From: Sulfitobacter sp. EhC04
Lineage (GTDB): Bacteria; Pseudomonadota; Alphaproteobacteria; Rhodobacterales; Rhodobacteraceae
Direction: 5' to 3'
DNA: 64,000 nucleotides
Assembly (NCBI RefSeq): GCF_001650875.1
Contig: NZ_LXYI01000067.1
Coordinates: 1-64,000 of the forward strand
Position numbers and translations under genes: made by a program. Below the pieces are notes generated by a model, which worked only from the letters and a program-made list of their open reading frames with translations, ran no database searches and was not told where the DNA came from. This document shows, in pieces, positions 47,393 to 57,302 of this stretch (within the stretch, counting starts at the first letter, position 1; the number at the start of each line of letters is the position of its first letter).

Positions 47393-47563
47393 GCGCTCCA
47401 TTAGCGCAGGTCCCTTCACAAAATCAACTACCCTCGCTGCTGCGCAGCAATAGGACCGATGAAATGGAATGAACTGGCTCTATGCCCGAAGCGGCAATTC
47501 AACCTGAGGTTTTACCGCGTTTCGTGTTATCCTCGGTCCATTCAAAGCCAAAGGATTACTCAG

Positions 47564-48703
47564 ATGCGTATTGCCGCCTACAACGTCGAGAACCTGTTCG
47601 ACCGCGCCCGTGTGTTCAACGACGAAAACGACAGCCACCAGCAGGTTCTGGATGCCCATGCCGAGATCAACACGCTTTTCGAAAAGCCTGTGTATACGGA
47701 TGCCGACAAGGCGCGGATGCTGGAACTGCTGACCGACCTTGGGATGCTGAACGACAATGAAGGTCCCTTTGTGCGCCTGCGCAAGATCAGGGGTCAGTTG
47801 ATCCGGCGTCCGCGCGACCGCAGCAAGCCGCGCAAGATCGTGGCGGACGGGCGCGAGGATTGGATCGGCTGGGTCGAGTTGAAGACAGAAACCGTCGATG
47901 CCACGGCGATCCTGCTGACCGCCAAGGTGATCTTTGATGCAGGTGCCGATATTCTGGCGATGATCGAGGCAGAGAGCCGCCCGGTGTTGAAGACCTTTCA
48001 GGAGATCATGGCCAGAAAGCTGGACCTGCCGGAGACCTATGCCCATGTGATGCTGATCGACGGCAATGACCAGCGCGGCATTGACGTGGGTCTTGCCACC
48101 CGCGCGGGCTTTCCCATCGGGCAGATGCGTAGCCATGCGGATGACCGCAAGCCCGATGGCCACCCGATTTTCAGCCGCGATTGCCCGGAATATGAGGTCA
48201 CGACTCCGTCCGGTGCGACGGTCATGGTGCTGGCCAACCATTTCAAAAGCAAGTTCGGCGGCAACGACCCTGCCTCACGCGCCAAACGGTTGGCGCAGGC
48301 GCAGGCGGTGGCGGGCTATTACCGGCGGCTGCGCGATGAGGGGCACGAACATGTCGTGGTGCTGGGCGATCTGAACGACACGCCTGACAGCGCGGAACTG
48401 GCCCCGCTGCTGGCCACCGATCTGCGCGATGTGTCGGATCATCCGCATTTCACGGATTTCGAATTCGGTGCCAACAACGGTCAGCGCGGGATCGGGACCT
48501 TTGGCCTTGGCAACGATGACGACAAGATCGACTATCTGCTGTTGTCGCCCGCGCTGTTTGACCGGGTGACGGGCGGGGGGCTGTTGCGCAAGGGGGCATG
48601 GCCCGGATCGCGCCCGCCGCGCTGGGCGGTCTATGCAGAGCTGACGGCGCGGCATCACGCGGCCTCGGACCATCATCTGATCTGGGCCGACATCGACCTC
48701 TGA
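47564..48703 (+). CDS. Endonuclease/exonuclease/phosphatase family protein
   Basis: 379 residues from ATG 47564 (MRIAAYNVENLFDR, the family's opening). Catalytic-fold features include AYNVENLF, EAESRPV, NHFKSKF, GDLNDTPDS and the C-terminal SDHHLIWAD. A metal-dependent DNase I-like hydrolase of unknown substrate. A longer start upstream is not conserved. Stop lies before the twin palindromes. Confidence 0.88.
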   Translation: MRIAAYNVENLFDRARVFNDENDSHQQVLDAHAEINTLFEKPVYTDADKARMLELLTDLGMLNDNEGPFVRLRKIRGQLIRRPRDRSKPRKIVADGREDWIGWVELKTETVDATAILLTAKVIFDAGADILAMIEAESRPVLKTFQEIMARKLDLPETYAHVMLIDGNDQRGIDVGLATRAGFPIGQMRSHADDRKPDGHPIFSRDCPEYEVTTPSGATVMVLANHFKSKFGGNDPASRAKRLAQAQAVAGYYRRLRDEGHEHVVVLGDLNDTPDSAELAPLLATDLRDVSDHPHFTDFEFGANNGQRGIGTFGLGNDDDKIDYLLLSPALFDRVTGGGLLRKGAWPGSRPPRWAVYAELTARHHAASDHHLIWADIDL

Positions 48704-48740
48704 GGCGCGGGCGCTGCGCCGGCCAGGCCGACGGAGCGGG

Positions 48741-48784
48741 CGAATTATTCGAATAATTCGGACCGGAGTTTTCGAAAACTCCGG
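48741..48784. terminator. Twin TTCGAA palindromes between convergent genes
   Basis: A perfect 20-nt palindrome (48741-48760, CGAATTATTC and its complement) is followed 2 nt later by a 22-nt one (48763-48784, CCGGAGTTTTC and its complement). They share the core TTCGAA. Both can fold and likely terminate transcription of the nuclease gene and of the ABC cluster. Confidence 0.75.
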
Positions 48785-48796
48785 CACCCGCCGCCG

Positions 48797-49765
48797 TCAG
48801 CGTTCCTTCACATAGGGGTCGCCACCGGCGCGGGGCGGGATCGCCTTGCCCACGAAACCGGCGAGGATAACAACCGTCATGATATAGGGCAGCCCGCCCA
48901 GCAGGGGGCCGGGGACCTTGAGGCCAATCACCGCCTGGATCACGTCGGGGCGGGTTTCAAGCGCGCCGAAGAGCCCGAAGAGCAGGGTCGCCCAGAGCGC
49001 GTACCAGGGCCGCCATTTGGCAAAGATCAGCGCGGCCAGGGCGATGAAGCCGCGTCCTGCCGACATGTCCTTGACGAAACCGGCCTGCAGCGCGGTGCTG
49101 AGGTAGGCGCCCGCAATGCCGCAGAGTACGCCGCAGATCATCACGGCGGCATAGCGCAGCCCGACAACCGAAACGCCTGCGGTATCGACGGCGGCGGGGT
49201 TTTCGCCGACCGCGCGCAGACGCAGGCCAAATCGGGTGCGGAACAGCACCCACCAGGTCAGCGGCACGGCGAGGAAGGCGATATAGACCAGCACCGAATG
49301 GCCCGAGATCAGCTCGGCATAAAGCGGGCCGATCAGGGGCACATCGGCCATGGCTTGCGCCCCGGGCAGGGTGATCCCTTCGAACCGGGCATTGCCGGCC
49401 AGCGGCGGGGTGCGTCCGCCCTGGCGGAACCAGTCCTGCGCGATCAGCACGGTCATCCCGGCGGCCAGCGCATTGATGGCCACGCCGGAAATCAACTGGT
49501 TGCCGCGAAAGGTGATCGAGGCGACGCCGTGGATGCCCGCCAGCACCAGTGACGCCCCGATGCCGCCCAGCAGCCCGATCCAGGCCGACCCGGTCAGCGA
49601 GGCGACGGCGGCGGTAAAGAAGGCGGCGGCCAGCATCTTGCCTTCAAGCCCGATGTCGAAGATGCCCGCGCGTTCGCTGAACAGGCCCGCAAGGCAGGCC
49701 AGCAGCAGCGGCGTGGCGAAACGCACGGTGGAGTCGAGCAATTGGATGAGGGTGGTGTAATCCAT
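48797..49765 (-). CDS. ABC transporter permease of BMP-type (nucleoside) uptake
   Basis: 322 residues, about ten membrane segments. LLACLAGLFSERAGIFDIGLEGKMLA and GGNQLISGVAINALAAG type motifs match the YufQ/NupQ permease of purine-nucleoside importers. Last gene of a four-gene operon (BMP protein, ATPase, two permeases). Start shares a base with the preceding stop (TAATG). Confidence 0.88.
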   Translation of the reverse strand: MDYTTLIQLLDSTVRFATPLLLACLAGLFSERAGIFDIGLEGKMLAAAFFTAAVASLTGSAWIGLLGGIGASLVLAGIHGVASITFRGNQLISGVAINALAAGMTVLIAQDWFRQGGRTPPLAGNARFEGITLPGAQAMADVPLIGPLYAELISGHSVLVYIAFLAVPLTWWVLFRTRFGLRLRAVGENPAAVDTAGVSVVGLRYAAVMICGVLCGIAGAYLSTALQAGFVKDMSAGRGFIALAALIFAKWRPWYALWATLLFGLFGALETRPDVIQAVIGLKVPGPLLGGLPYIMTVVILAGFVGKAIPPRAGGDPYVKER

Positions 49766-50895
49766 TATTTTGCAGGCTCCACCGGTTTGCGTTCGGGGCC
49801 GGGCGCGCGGCGCAGGCGGGCGGCCAGGAACATGCGTTCAAGTGGCATCCGCACCATGTTGTCCAGCGCCCCGGTGAACAGGATCACCAGCGCCTGGATC
49901 ACCACGATCAATTCGCGCGGGATGCTGGTCCAAAGCGCCAGTTCGGCACCGCCCTGATAGAGAAAGCCAAAGAGGATCGCAGCGATCACCACACCCACCG
50001 GATGACTGCGCCCCATCAGCGCCACGGCGATGCCGATGAAACCGGCCCCTTCGGTCGAGTTCAGCAGCAGTTTTTCGCTTTCGCCCATGACGGTGTTCAC
50101 GCCCATCAGCCCGGCCAGCCCGCCCGAGATCAGCATGGTGATCACGGTGATGCGCACGGGGTTGATGCCGGCATATTTCGCCGCCGATTCCGAATGGCCA
50201 AAGGCGCGGATCTCGTAGCCCAGCCTTGTGCGCCACATCAGCACCCAGACGGCAAAAGCGCTTGCCAGGGCGATCAGGAAGGTGACGTTCACGCTGTCGT
50301 CCTTGGACGCCTTGATGCCCATGCCGTTCAGCACGGAATTCAGCGTCGGCAGGTCGAGGTGCGGCGCAAAGCGCGCGCTTGACGGGTCGGCCTGGCCCAC
50401 GGGCTTGAGGAATTCGTTCAGCAGATAGATCAACAGGGCGGAGGCGATAAAGTTGAACATGATCGTGGTGATCACGATATGGCTGCCGCGTTTGGCCTGA
50501 AGATAGGCGGGAATAAAGGCCCAGAAGGCCCCGAATACCGCTGCGCCCAGCGAGGCGGCAATCAGGCCGATGGTCCAATGCGGCCAAGGGATGAAGAGCA
50601 GCGCCAGCGCCACGCCAAGACCACCCAGCATCGCCTGCCCCTCGCCGCCGATGTTGAACAAGCGCGCATGGAAGGCCACCGCGACGGCAAGCCCGGTAAA
50701 GATGAAATTCGTGGCGTAATACAGCGTATAGCCCCAGCCGCGCACCGATCCGACCGCGCCTTCGACCATCAGCTTGGTTGCTGCCACCGGGTCTTCGCCG
50801 ATGGCCAGAATCACCAGCGCGGAGAGGATCGCCGCCAGCAGGAGCGAGATCAGCGGGACAAGGACCACTTCGGCCCATTTTGGCATCACGTCCAT
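49765..50895 (-). CDS. ABC transporter permease of BMP-type (nucleoside) uptake
   Basis: 376 residues from ATG 50895 (MDVMPKWAEVVLVPLISLLL; an extended start is less likely). Similar to YufP; NIGGEGQAMLGGLG and GAGFIGIAVALMGRSHPVG are typical. Forms the channel with the other permease. Confidence 0.87.
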   Translation of the reverse strand: MDVMPKWAEVVLVPLISLLLAAILSALVILAIGEDPVAATKLMVEGAVGSVRGWGYTLYYATNFIFTGLAVAVAFHARLFNIGGEGQAMLGGLGVALALLFIPWPHWTIGLIAASLGAAVFGAFWAFIPAYLQAKRGSHIVITTIMFNFIASALLIYLLNEFLKPVGQADPSSARFAPHLDLPTLNSVLNGMGIKASKDDSVNVTFLIALASAFAVWVLMWRTRLGYEIRAFGHSESAAKYAGINPVRITVITMLISGGLAGLMGVNTVMGESEKLLLNSTEGAGFIGIAVALMGRSHPVGVVIAAILFGFLYQGGAELALWTSIPRELIVVIQALVILFTGALDNMVRMPLERMFLAARLRRAPGPERKPVEPAK

Positions 50896-50896
50896 A

Positions 50897-52522
50897 TCAG
50901 GTTCCCTTTTCCGCAGCGTGCACATGGGCGAGGTTGGCTTCGATCTCTTCCACGGAATGCGCCTGTTCGGTGTCGGTGATGCCCGCCATCAGCAGGCCCA
51001 ACTCCTTTTCATCGGTCTGGTCGGGCAGGCGTTCGCCCATGATGCGGCCGTCGAACATGACCGCGATGCGGTCCGACAGGGCCAGGATTTCCTCAAGCTC
51101 GACCGAGACCAGCAGGATCGCCTTGCCCTGATCGCGCAGGGCGACGATCTGTTCGTGGATGAATTCGATGGCCCCGATGTCAACGCCGCGCGTGGGCTGG
51201 CCGATCAGCAGCAGGTCGGGGTTCCGCTCGATCTCGCGGGCGAGCACGATCTTTTGCTGGTTCCCGCCGGAAAAATTCTTGGCCGCAAGTCGCGGATTCG
51301 GGGGGCGCACGTCGAAACGTTCCATCTTGCCCGCGGTATCCTCGCGGATCGCGGCGTTGTTCATCAGGATGCCGCTGTTGTAGGCGGGATCGTCGTGATA
51401 GCCGAATGCGGTGTTTTCCCAGGCCTGGAAATCCATGATCAGGCCCTCGCGCTGGCGGTCCTCGGGCACATGGGCAATGCCGTTCCTGCGCCGGGTCTTG
51501 CCGTCGGACTGGCGGCCCGTCAGGTCCAGCGGGGTGCCGTTCAGCGCGATCTTGCCCTGGCCCGACTGCATGCCGCCCAGCACTTCGAGCAGTTCCGATT
51601 GCCCGTTGCCCGCGACGCCGGCAATGCCAACGATTTCGCCCGCGCGGACCTGAAGGTCGATGCCGCGCAGGCGTTCCACCTTGTGTTCGTCGACCACGCG
51701 CAGGCCTTGTATATCAAGCACAACCGCGCCCGCTGTGGCGGGGGTCTTATCCACCCGCAGCAAGACCTTGCGGCCCACCATCAGTTCGGCCAGTTCGGCG
51801 GGGGAAGTTTCTGCCGTCTTGACCGTGGCGGTCATTTCGCCGCGCCGCATCACGCTGACGGTATCGGTGATCTCCATGATCTCGCGCAGCTTGTGGGTGA
51901 TCAGGATGATGGTCTTACCCTCTTCGCGCAGGCGCGCAAGGATGCGGAACAGCTGATCCGCCTCTGCCGGGGTCAGCACGCCTGTGGGCTCGTCCAGAAT
52001 CAGGATATCGGCCTGCCGGTAAAGCGCCTTGAGGATTTCCACCCGCTGCTGCATGCCGACGCCGATGTCTTCGATCCGCGCGTCCGGGTCCACGTTCAGC
52101 CCGTAATCCGCCGCCAGTTCCACCAGAGAACGGCGCGCCTTGGCCAGCGAGGGTTTGAGCATCCGCCCGTCTTCGGCCCCGAGGATGATATTTTCGAGGA
52201 CGGTAAAATTCTCGACCAGTTTGAAGTGCTGGAACACCATGCCGATGCCGCTGGCGATGGCGGCCTGGCTGTCGGTGATATTGGCCTTGCGGCCGGAGAC
52301 GAAAATCTCGCCCTTGTCGGCCTTGTAGAAGCCATAGAGGATCGACATCAGCGTGGATTTGCCCGCGCCGTTTTCGCCGATGACGCCGTGGATCGTGCCG
52401 GGCATCACGCGGATGGAAATGTCCTTGTTGGCCTGAACCGGGCCGAAAGCCTTGGAAATGCCTTTCAGCTCAATGGCCGGGGCAGCCGTGTCCGGCTGCC
52501 CCGTGGTCTTGTCCGCGTTCAC
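50897..52522 (-). CDS. ABC transporter ATP-binding protein (two domains)
   Basis: 541 residues, tandem ABC domains of the YufO/RbsA type. First domain: Walker A GENGAGKST, with a divergent signature VGMQQRVEILKAL and Walker B ILILDEPTG. Second domain: GVAGNGQSEL as a weak Walker A and FSGGNQQKIVLAREI. The second is the better signature. Energises uptake by the permease pair. Confidence 0.9.
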   Translation of the reverse strand: MNADKTTGQPDTAAPAIELKGISKAFGPVQANKDISIRVMPGTIHGVIGENGAGKSTLMSILYGFYKADKGEIFVSGRKANITDSQAAIASGIGMVFQHFKLVENFTVLENIILGAEDGRMLKPSLAKARRSLVELAADYGLNVDPDARIEDIGVGMQQRVEILKALYRQADILILDEPTGVLTPAEADQLFRILARLREEGKTIILITHKLREIMEITDTVSVMRRGEMTATVKTAETSPAELAELMVGRKVLLRVDKTPATAGAVVLDIQGLRVVDEHKVERLRGIDLQVRAGEIVGIAGVAGNGQSELLEVLGGMQSGQGKIALNGTPLDLTGRQSDGKTRRRNGIAHVPEDRQREGLIMDFQAWENTAFGYHDDPAYNSGILMNNAAIREDTAGKMERFDVRPPNPRLAAKNFSGGNQQKIVLAREIERNPDLLLIGQPTRGVDIGAIEFIHEQIVALRDQGKAILLVSVELEEILALSDRIAVMFDGRIMGERLPDQTDEKELGLLMAGITDTEQAHSVEEIEANLAHVHAAEKGT

Positions 52523-52524
52523 GC

Positions 52525-53520
52525 TTAGAAGCTCAGCGCCGGGCAGCTGTCGTCGGACATATAGTCATGCACCTGAAGCGAGCCGTCCGCGATCTTGGCC
52601 GCGGCATCGTCGACTGCGGCCTGCATGTCGGCGCTGACCAGGTCGGCATTGTTTTCGTCCATCGCATAGCCGATGCCGCCATTGGCGACGCCCATGACGT
52701 TAAAGCCCTTTTCCATGCCGGGGCCGTCGGTGAACGCCTGATAGACAGCGTTATCGACGCGCTTGAGCATGGAGGTCAGGACCTTGCCGGGGTGCAGGTG
52801 GTTCTGGTTGCTGTCCACGCCGATCGACAGGATGCCCTCGTCGGCGGCGGTTTGCAGAACACCCACGCCGGTGCCGCCAGCCGCGGCATAGACCACGTCA
52901 GCCCCCTGGGAAATCTGCGCCTTGGTCAGTTCGGAGCCTTTCACCGGGTCGTTCCACGCCGCAGGTGTGGTGCCGGTCATATTGGCAACGACGGTCGCGT
53001 CGGGGTTGGCCGCCTTGACGCCCTGGGCATAGCCGCAGGCGAATTTGCGGATCAGCGGGATGTCCATGCCGCCGATGAAGCCGACCGTGTTCGATTCAGA
53101 CGCCATCGCCGCCATCATGCCAACCAGATAGGAGCCTTCGTGTTCGTTGAACACCACGGAACGGACGTTGGGCTGATCCACAACCATGTCGATGATCGCG
53201 AAATCGGTATCGGGATAATCGGGCGCGACCTGGCTGAGAACGTCACCAAAGGCAAAGCCGGTCATGACGATGGGGTTGTTGCCCGCTTCGGCGAAACGGC
53301 GCAGGGCCTGTTCGCGCTGCGCTTCGGATTGCAGTTCGATTTCGCGGAAAGTCTCGCCGGTTTCCTCGGCCCAACGCTGTGCACCGCCGAATGCGGCTTC
53401 GTTGAAGGATTTGTCGAATTTGCCGCCAAGGTCAAAGATCAGTGCGGGTTCGGCCAGTGCGGCACCGGCGCACAGCGCGGTGGCGGCAGCGGCGCCCATG
53501 AATTTGGTCATAAGGGTCAT
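52525..53520 (-). CDS. bmpA: BMP family ABC transporter substrate-binding protein
   Basis: 331 residues, signal peptide ending around AALA (22-24), mature start EPALIFDLGGKFDKSFNEA. PnrA/BMP-type lipoprotein-like receptor, though no lipobox Cys is obvious, so it is probably soluble in the periplasm. By family it binds purine nucleosides. First gene of the importer operon. Confidence 0.88.
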   Translation of the reverse strand: MTLMTKFMGAAAATALCAGAALAEPALIFDLGGKFDKSFNEAAFGGAQRWAEETGETFREIELQSEAQREQALRRFAEAGNNPIVMTGFAFGDVLSQVAPDYPDTDFAIIDMVVDQPNVRSVVFNEHEGSYLVGMMAAMASESNTVGFIGGMDIPLIRKFACGYAQGVKAANPDATVVANMTGTTPAAWNDPVKGSELTKAQISQGADVVYAAAGGTGVGVLQTAADEGILSIGVDSNQNHLHPGKVLTSMLKRVDNAVYQAFTDGPGMEKGFNVMGVANGGIGYAMDENNADLVSADMQAAVDDAAAKIADGSLQVHDYMSDDSCPALSF

Positions 53521-53647
53521 ATCAGTCTCCCGGTTTTTTCATGTTGGGGCTAGGCGCGCGTGGCACCCGGCCCAAGATCAGATGATCAGGATCAATTTAG
53601 GGCGCAGGCAGGGGGGAGGGTCAACAGCTTTCTGTGACTCCGGGGGG

Positions 53648-54076
53648 TTAATCGCGGGGCTTACCATACGGAAAGCACCGCTGCATGATCAGGGCGTCGG
53701 CATCCGGGCCCTGGGTGCGGCGGTAATAGGCCGGGCGCGTGCTGATTACCGCAAAGCCGTGCCGGTGATAGAGCGCGCGGGCCGGGGTATTGTCGGCGGC
53801 CACTTCCAGAAAGGCGGTTGCGGCGCGGGATTCAAGCTGATCGAGCCAGGTTCGCATCAGGCTGTCCCCGATGCCCTGGCGCTGCTGTGCCGGGTCCACG
53901 GCCAGTGTCAGCAATTCCGCCTCGTCCAGGATCAGGCGGGTCAGGGCAAAGCCGTGCGGATGTGGCAGCAGGGTGACATGCGGGCTGTCCAGAAGGCCGC
54001 CCATTTCATCGGCTGTCCAGGGGCGTTCATGGGTAAAGGCCGCCGCGTGCAATTCTGCCAGCCGTGCCGGGGTCAC
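53648..54076 (-). CDS. rimI: Ribosomal-protein S18-alanine N-acetyltransferase
   Basis: 142 residues, GNAT fold with the acetyl-CoA-binding motif DPAQQRQGIGDSLM and DNTPARALYHRHGF. ATGA overlap with tsaB; the nfu-tsaB-rimI order is common in alphaproteobacteria. Acetyltransferase function for S18 inferred from that context. Confidence 0.82.
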   Translation of the reverse strand: MTPARLAELHAAAFTHERPWTADEMGGLLDSPHVTLLPHPHGFALTRLILDEAELLTLAVDPAQQRQGIGDSLMRTWLDQLESRAATAFLEVAADNTPARALYHRHGFAVISTRPAYYRRTQGPDADALIMQRCFPYGKPRD

Positions 54077-54699
54077 GGCAGGATGGTCGGCGGGGCGTCG
54101 CGCGCCGGGGCGGCATCGGCGGGCCGCAGGTAAAGCGGTGCGGGACGTGTGGTGGTGGTGGCGTGGCGCTGGGCTGCCAGATGGGCGATGGCCTCTGCCA
54201 CCGGATGGACCGGCGGTTGGCCGCCCGCGCCGATCAAGGGGCCGTCGAAGGCGGGCAGGGTGGTGCTATCGAACAACGCCGGGGCGTCTGAAAGAGACGG
54301 GTTTTCAAAACCTTGCAGATAGACCTGCCCGCGCCGCGCATCGACGGCACAGGCACAGGGGCCACTTGTGCCATGGCGCAGGGCGTCAAAGTTCGACACG
54401 CCGACGGCGGGAATGCCCAGACCCAGCGCAAGGCCCCGTGCGGCGGAAACGCCGATGCGGATGCCGGTAAAATTGCCCGGCCCGATGCCGACGCCGATGG
54501 CGTCCAGATCGCTGTAGGTCTTGCCGACGCTTTCCAGCACCTCGGCGCAGAGGCCCATCAGGCGCTCTGCCTGGCCCTTGGCCATGTCCTCATGCGCGCT
54601 GGCCAGCATCCGGTCGCCCGACAGCAAAGCGGCCGCGCAATGCGCGGCCGATGTGTCGAATGCCAGTACCAAAGGCCCTGCGCCGTGCCTGTCAGGCAA
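54073..54699 (-). CDS. tsaB: tRNA threonylcarbamoyladenosine biosynthesis protein TsaB
   Basis: 208 residues. ASKHA-like fold with LAFDTSAAHCAAALL at the start, GIGPGNFTGIRIG and AVDARRGQVYLQ. Partner of TsaD in t6A37 synthesis. Its start overlaps the nfu stop by 8 nt. Confidence 0.9.
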   Translation of the reverse strand: MPDRHGAGPLVLAFDTSAAHCAAALLSGDRMLASAHEDMAKGQAERLMGLCAEVLESVGKTYSDLDAIGVGIGPGNFTGIRIGVSAARGLALGLGIPAVGVSNFDALRHGTSGPCACAVDARRGQVYLQGFENPSLSDAPALFDSTTLPAFDGPLIGAGGQPPVHPVAEAIAHLAAQRHATTTTRPAPLYLRPADAAPARDAPPTILP

Positions 54700-55252
54700 C
54701 CGGACGCACCTCTGTCACTTCGGGGATGTAGTGGCGCAGCAGGTTCTCGATCCCCATCTTGAGGGTCAGTGTGGAGGAGGGGCAGCCCGCGCAGGCCCCC
54801 TGCATGTGCAGATAGACCACGCCACGCTCGAACCCGTGAAAGGTGATGTCGCCGCCGTCCTGTGCCACGGCAGGGCGCACGCGACTGTCCAGCAACTCTT
54901 TGATCTGGCCGACAATTTCACCGTCTTCACCACTGTGTTCGGCATGGCCGGAGGTGGCTTTGTGATCCTCGGCCATGACGCTGTCGCCGGATTGGAAATG
55001 TTCCATGATCGCCCCCAGCAGGGCGGGTTTCACATGGTCCCATTCCACCGCGTCGTCCTTTGTCACGGTCACGAAGTCGGTGCCGAAAAAGACACCGGTC
55101 ACACCGTCAACCGCGAACAGCCGTGTCGCCAGCGGCGAGGTCTGCGCGGTATCCGCGGTTGGGAAATCGGCAGTGCCCATGTCAAGCACGGACTGTCCCG
55201 GCAGGAATTTCAGTGTCGCGGGGTTTGGCGTGGATTCGGTCTGGATGAACAT
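54692..55252 (-). CDS. NifU-family Fe-S scaffold/carrier
   Basis: 186 residues. N-terminal Nfu_N domain (MFIQTESTPNPATLKFLPG) and C-terminal NifU domain with CAGCPSS (Fe-S ligands). Delivers Fe-S clusters. First gene of the nfu-tsaB-rimI group. Confidence 0.92.
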   Translation of the reverse strand: MFIQTESTPNPATLKFLPGQSVLDMGTADFPTADTAQTSPLATRLFAVDGVTGVFFGTDFVTVTKDDAVEWDHVKPALLGAIMEHFQSGDSVMAEDHKATSGHAEHSGEDGEIVGQIKELLDSRVRPAVAQDGGDITFHGFERGVVYLHMQGACAGCPSSTLTLKMGIENLLRHYIPEVTEVRPVA

Positions 55253-55485
55253 GGTTTTCCCCTAAGCTCTGGTTGGTATAGATATGCGGGCTGGGGGCCG
55301 CCAAGTCAAGGTGTCTGGAATGATTCTAAGTTGACGCCTGTGCCATGGCGGGCTGCGCGATCGGGTGTCAGGCGGCAATGAAATACCGTTTTGAGTTCCC
55401 CTGAAACAGGCGTATTTCCATGCGTATCGGGACATGAGTCGCGGGCAGGACCCGCATTGCACTGTCCCTTTTCATGGAGAAAGAA

Positions 55486-55851
55486 ATGGACATTATTCTG
55501 GGCCTGAGCGCGGCAAGCGTGACGGTCTTGATGTTTTGCTGGGCCTATAGCGCGCATCGGCGCGCGATACCGGCGCGCTGGACCCTTTTGCCGGGGCTCA
55601 GCATGTTGACCTGTGTGGTGTTGACCATGCTTGGGCCGCTCAGCCTGGGCCTTTTTGTCAGGGCGGCCCTTGCGCCGGGCAGGGTGATAGAGACCTTCAA
55701 CCTGGAAGCGGCGGTTGTTGCGCTGGTGCTGATGGCGCTGGCCGTCTTCATCGGGCCTGCCCTGTTCCGTCGTGCGCAGCGGTCTGCGCCACCGACGGCG
55801 CAGAACCTGAATGCGGTCCCTTCCGCCGGAGGGATGCGGACGGCAGCGTGA
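55486..55851 (+). CDS. Small membrane protein
   Basis: 121 residues from ATG 55486, preceded by GGAGA 6 nt upstream (an ATG at 55474 is also in frame). Three hydrophobic helices at about 1-25, 33-60 and 70-90; no family recognised. Confidence 0.65.
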   Translation: MDIILGLSAASVTVLMFCWAYSAHRRAIPARWTLLPGLSMLTCVVLTMLGPLSLGLFVRAALAPGRVIETFNLEAAVVALVLMALAVFIGPALFRRAQRSAPPTAQNLNAVPSAGGMRTAA

Positions 55852-55868
55852 TCGCGGGAAGGGGCGGC

Positions 55869-56327
55869 TCAGCTGATCGCTTCCAGCCGCTCCTTGCTCA
55901 TGTCGCCGGGCACGATGGTGACGGGCACGGGCAGTGACCCCGCAGATCGGGACATTTGGGTGACCAGCGGTCCGGGCCCTTTTTTCTTGTCGGCAGAGGC
56001 CCCGAGGACCAGCACGCCGATGTCTGAATCCTCGGCGATATGGGCGATGATCTCATCCGTCGGCTCGCCCTCGCGGATGACCAGATCAGGGTCCACGCCC
56101 TGTTTGTCGCGCATCCATTTGGCAAAGACCTCGAAATGGACCTCGATCCGCTCGCGGGCTTCCTGGCGCATGATGTCGCCGACGCCGATCCAGTGATTGA
56201 ACTCGTCCGGCGGAATCACCGCCAGAACGGTCACGCCGCCACCTGTGCGCGCCGCGCGCAGCGCTGCGAAACGCATCGCATTTAGGCATTCGGTGCTGTC
56301 GTCCAGCACCACGAGGAACTTGCGCAT
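55869..56327 (-). CDS. Universal stress protein
   Basis: 152 residues from ATG 56327 (MRKFLVVLDDSTECLNAMRFA). UspA fold with the ATP-binding tail GVLVLGASADKKKGPGPLVTQ and VPVTIVPG. Convergent with the small membrane protein. A longer start adds an unlikely N-terminus. Confidence 0.88.
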   Translation of the reverse strand: MRKFLVVLDDSTECLNAMRFAALRAARTGGGVTVLAVIPPDEFNHWIGVGDIMRQEARERIEVHFEVFAKWMRDKQGVDPDLVIREGEPTDEIIAHIAEDSDIGVLVLGASADKKKGPGPLVTQMSRSAGSLPVPVTIVPGDMSKERLEAIS

Positions 56328-56417
56328 CCGGGTCTCCCTTACAGGCGCGATCATGACCCCTGGGGCAGAACAGGGCAATCGCAAACTGACGCATGTTAGT
56401 CGGCAGTGGCCGTCCGG

Positions 56418-57293
56418 CTATGCCTGCGACGCGGCCCAATCCCAGTACAGCGCCCGCGCGCGCCGGGTGACCGGGTTGGCGTTGGGGCCGATTTCATAGG
56501 TGGTGTCATCGAAGGCGCTGACCGGCGTGACCTTCATCATGTTGCCCGACAGGAACACCTCGTCGGCGGCATGGAAGTCGTCAAAGGACAGCACGGTTTC
56601 ATGCACTTTCAGGCCGTCGGCCCTGAGGTTGGTCATATGCCGCGCGCGGGTAATGCCGGCCAGGAAGGTGCCGTTGGGGATCGGGGTAAAGACCTCTCCG
56701 TCCTTGACCATGAAGATATTGGCGGTTGCGGTTTCGGCCACATTGCCCATCGCATCCGCAACCAGCGCATTGCCGAACCCCTTGGACCGCGCCTCTGTCA
56801 GCATCCGGGCATTGTTGGGGTAAAGGCAACCCGCCTTGGCGTTGACCACGTTGTCCTCAAGCACGGGGCGGCGGAACCGGGTGCGGGTCAGGGTGGTGGC
56901 GGCTTCCGGCGGGGCCATCGGGATTTCCTCAAGCGAAATGGCAAAGCCCGTGGACCCGGCGCGCGGCACCACGCCCAGATCGTCGCCTTCCAGCGCCCAA
57001 TACATCGGCCGGATATAGACGGACTGGTCCCTGCCATAGCTTTCCAACCCTTCACGGATCAGCGCGACCATTGCGTCAGGTTCTACCGTGGGGGTGATCA
57101 TCAGCGCGGCGGCAGAGCGGTTGATGCGGGCGCAGTGCTTGTCGAGGTCGGGCGACATCCCGTCGAACAGGCGCGCGCCATCGAAAACGGTGGTGCCCAG
57201 CCAGGCACCGTGATCCGCCGCGTTCATGATCATGCGGTCGCCGTCATGCCACTGGCCGTTGAAATAGGTCTTGATGTTGGTGCCGGTGGCCAT
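56418..57293 (-). CDS. ilvE: Branched-chain amino acid aminotransferase
   Basis: 291 residues, PLP fold class IV. The PLP-Lys lies in VNAKAGCLYPNNARM (about residue 163), and ETATANIFMVKDG plus GITR are family motifs. Converts Val, Leu and Ile to 2-oxo acids. Probably translated with the 78-aa gene upstream (9-nt gap). Confidence 0.88.
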   Translation of the reverse strand: MATGTNIKTYFNGQWHDGDRMIMNAADHGAWLGTTVFDGARLFDGMSPDLDKHCARINRSAAALMITPTVEPDAMVALIREGLESYGRDQSVYIRPMYWALEGDDLGVVPRAGSTGFAISLEEIPMAPPEAATTLTRTRFRRPVLEDNVVNAKAGCLYPNNARMLTEARSKGFGNALVADAMGNVAETATANIFMVKDGEVFTPIPNGTFLAGITRARHMTNLRADGLKVHETVLSFDDFHAADEVFLSGNMMKVTPVSAFDDTTYEIGPNANPVTRRARALYWDWAASQA

Positions 57294-57302
57294 GTTGTCT
57301 TC

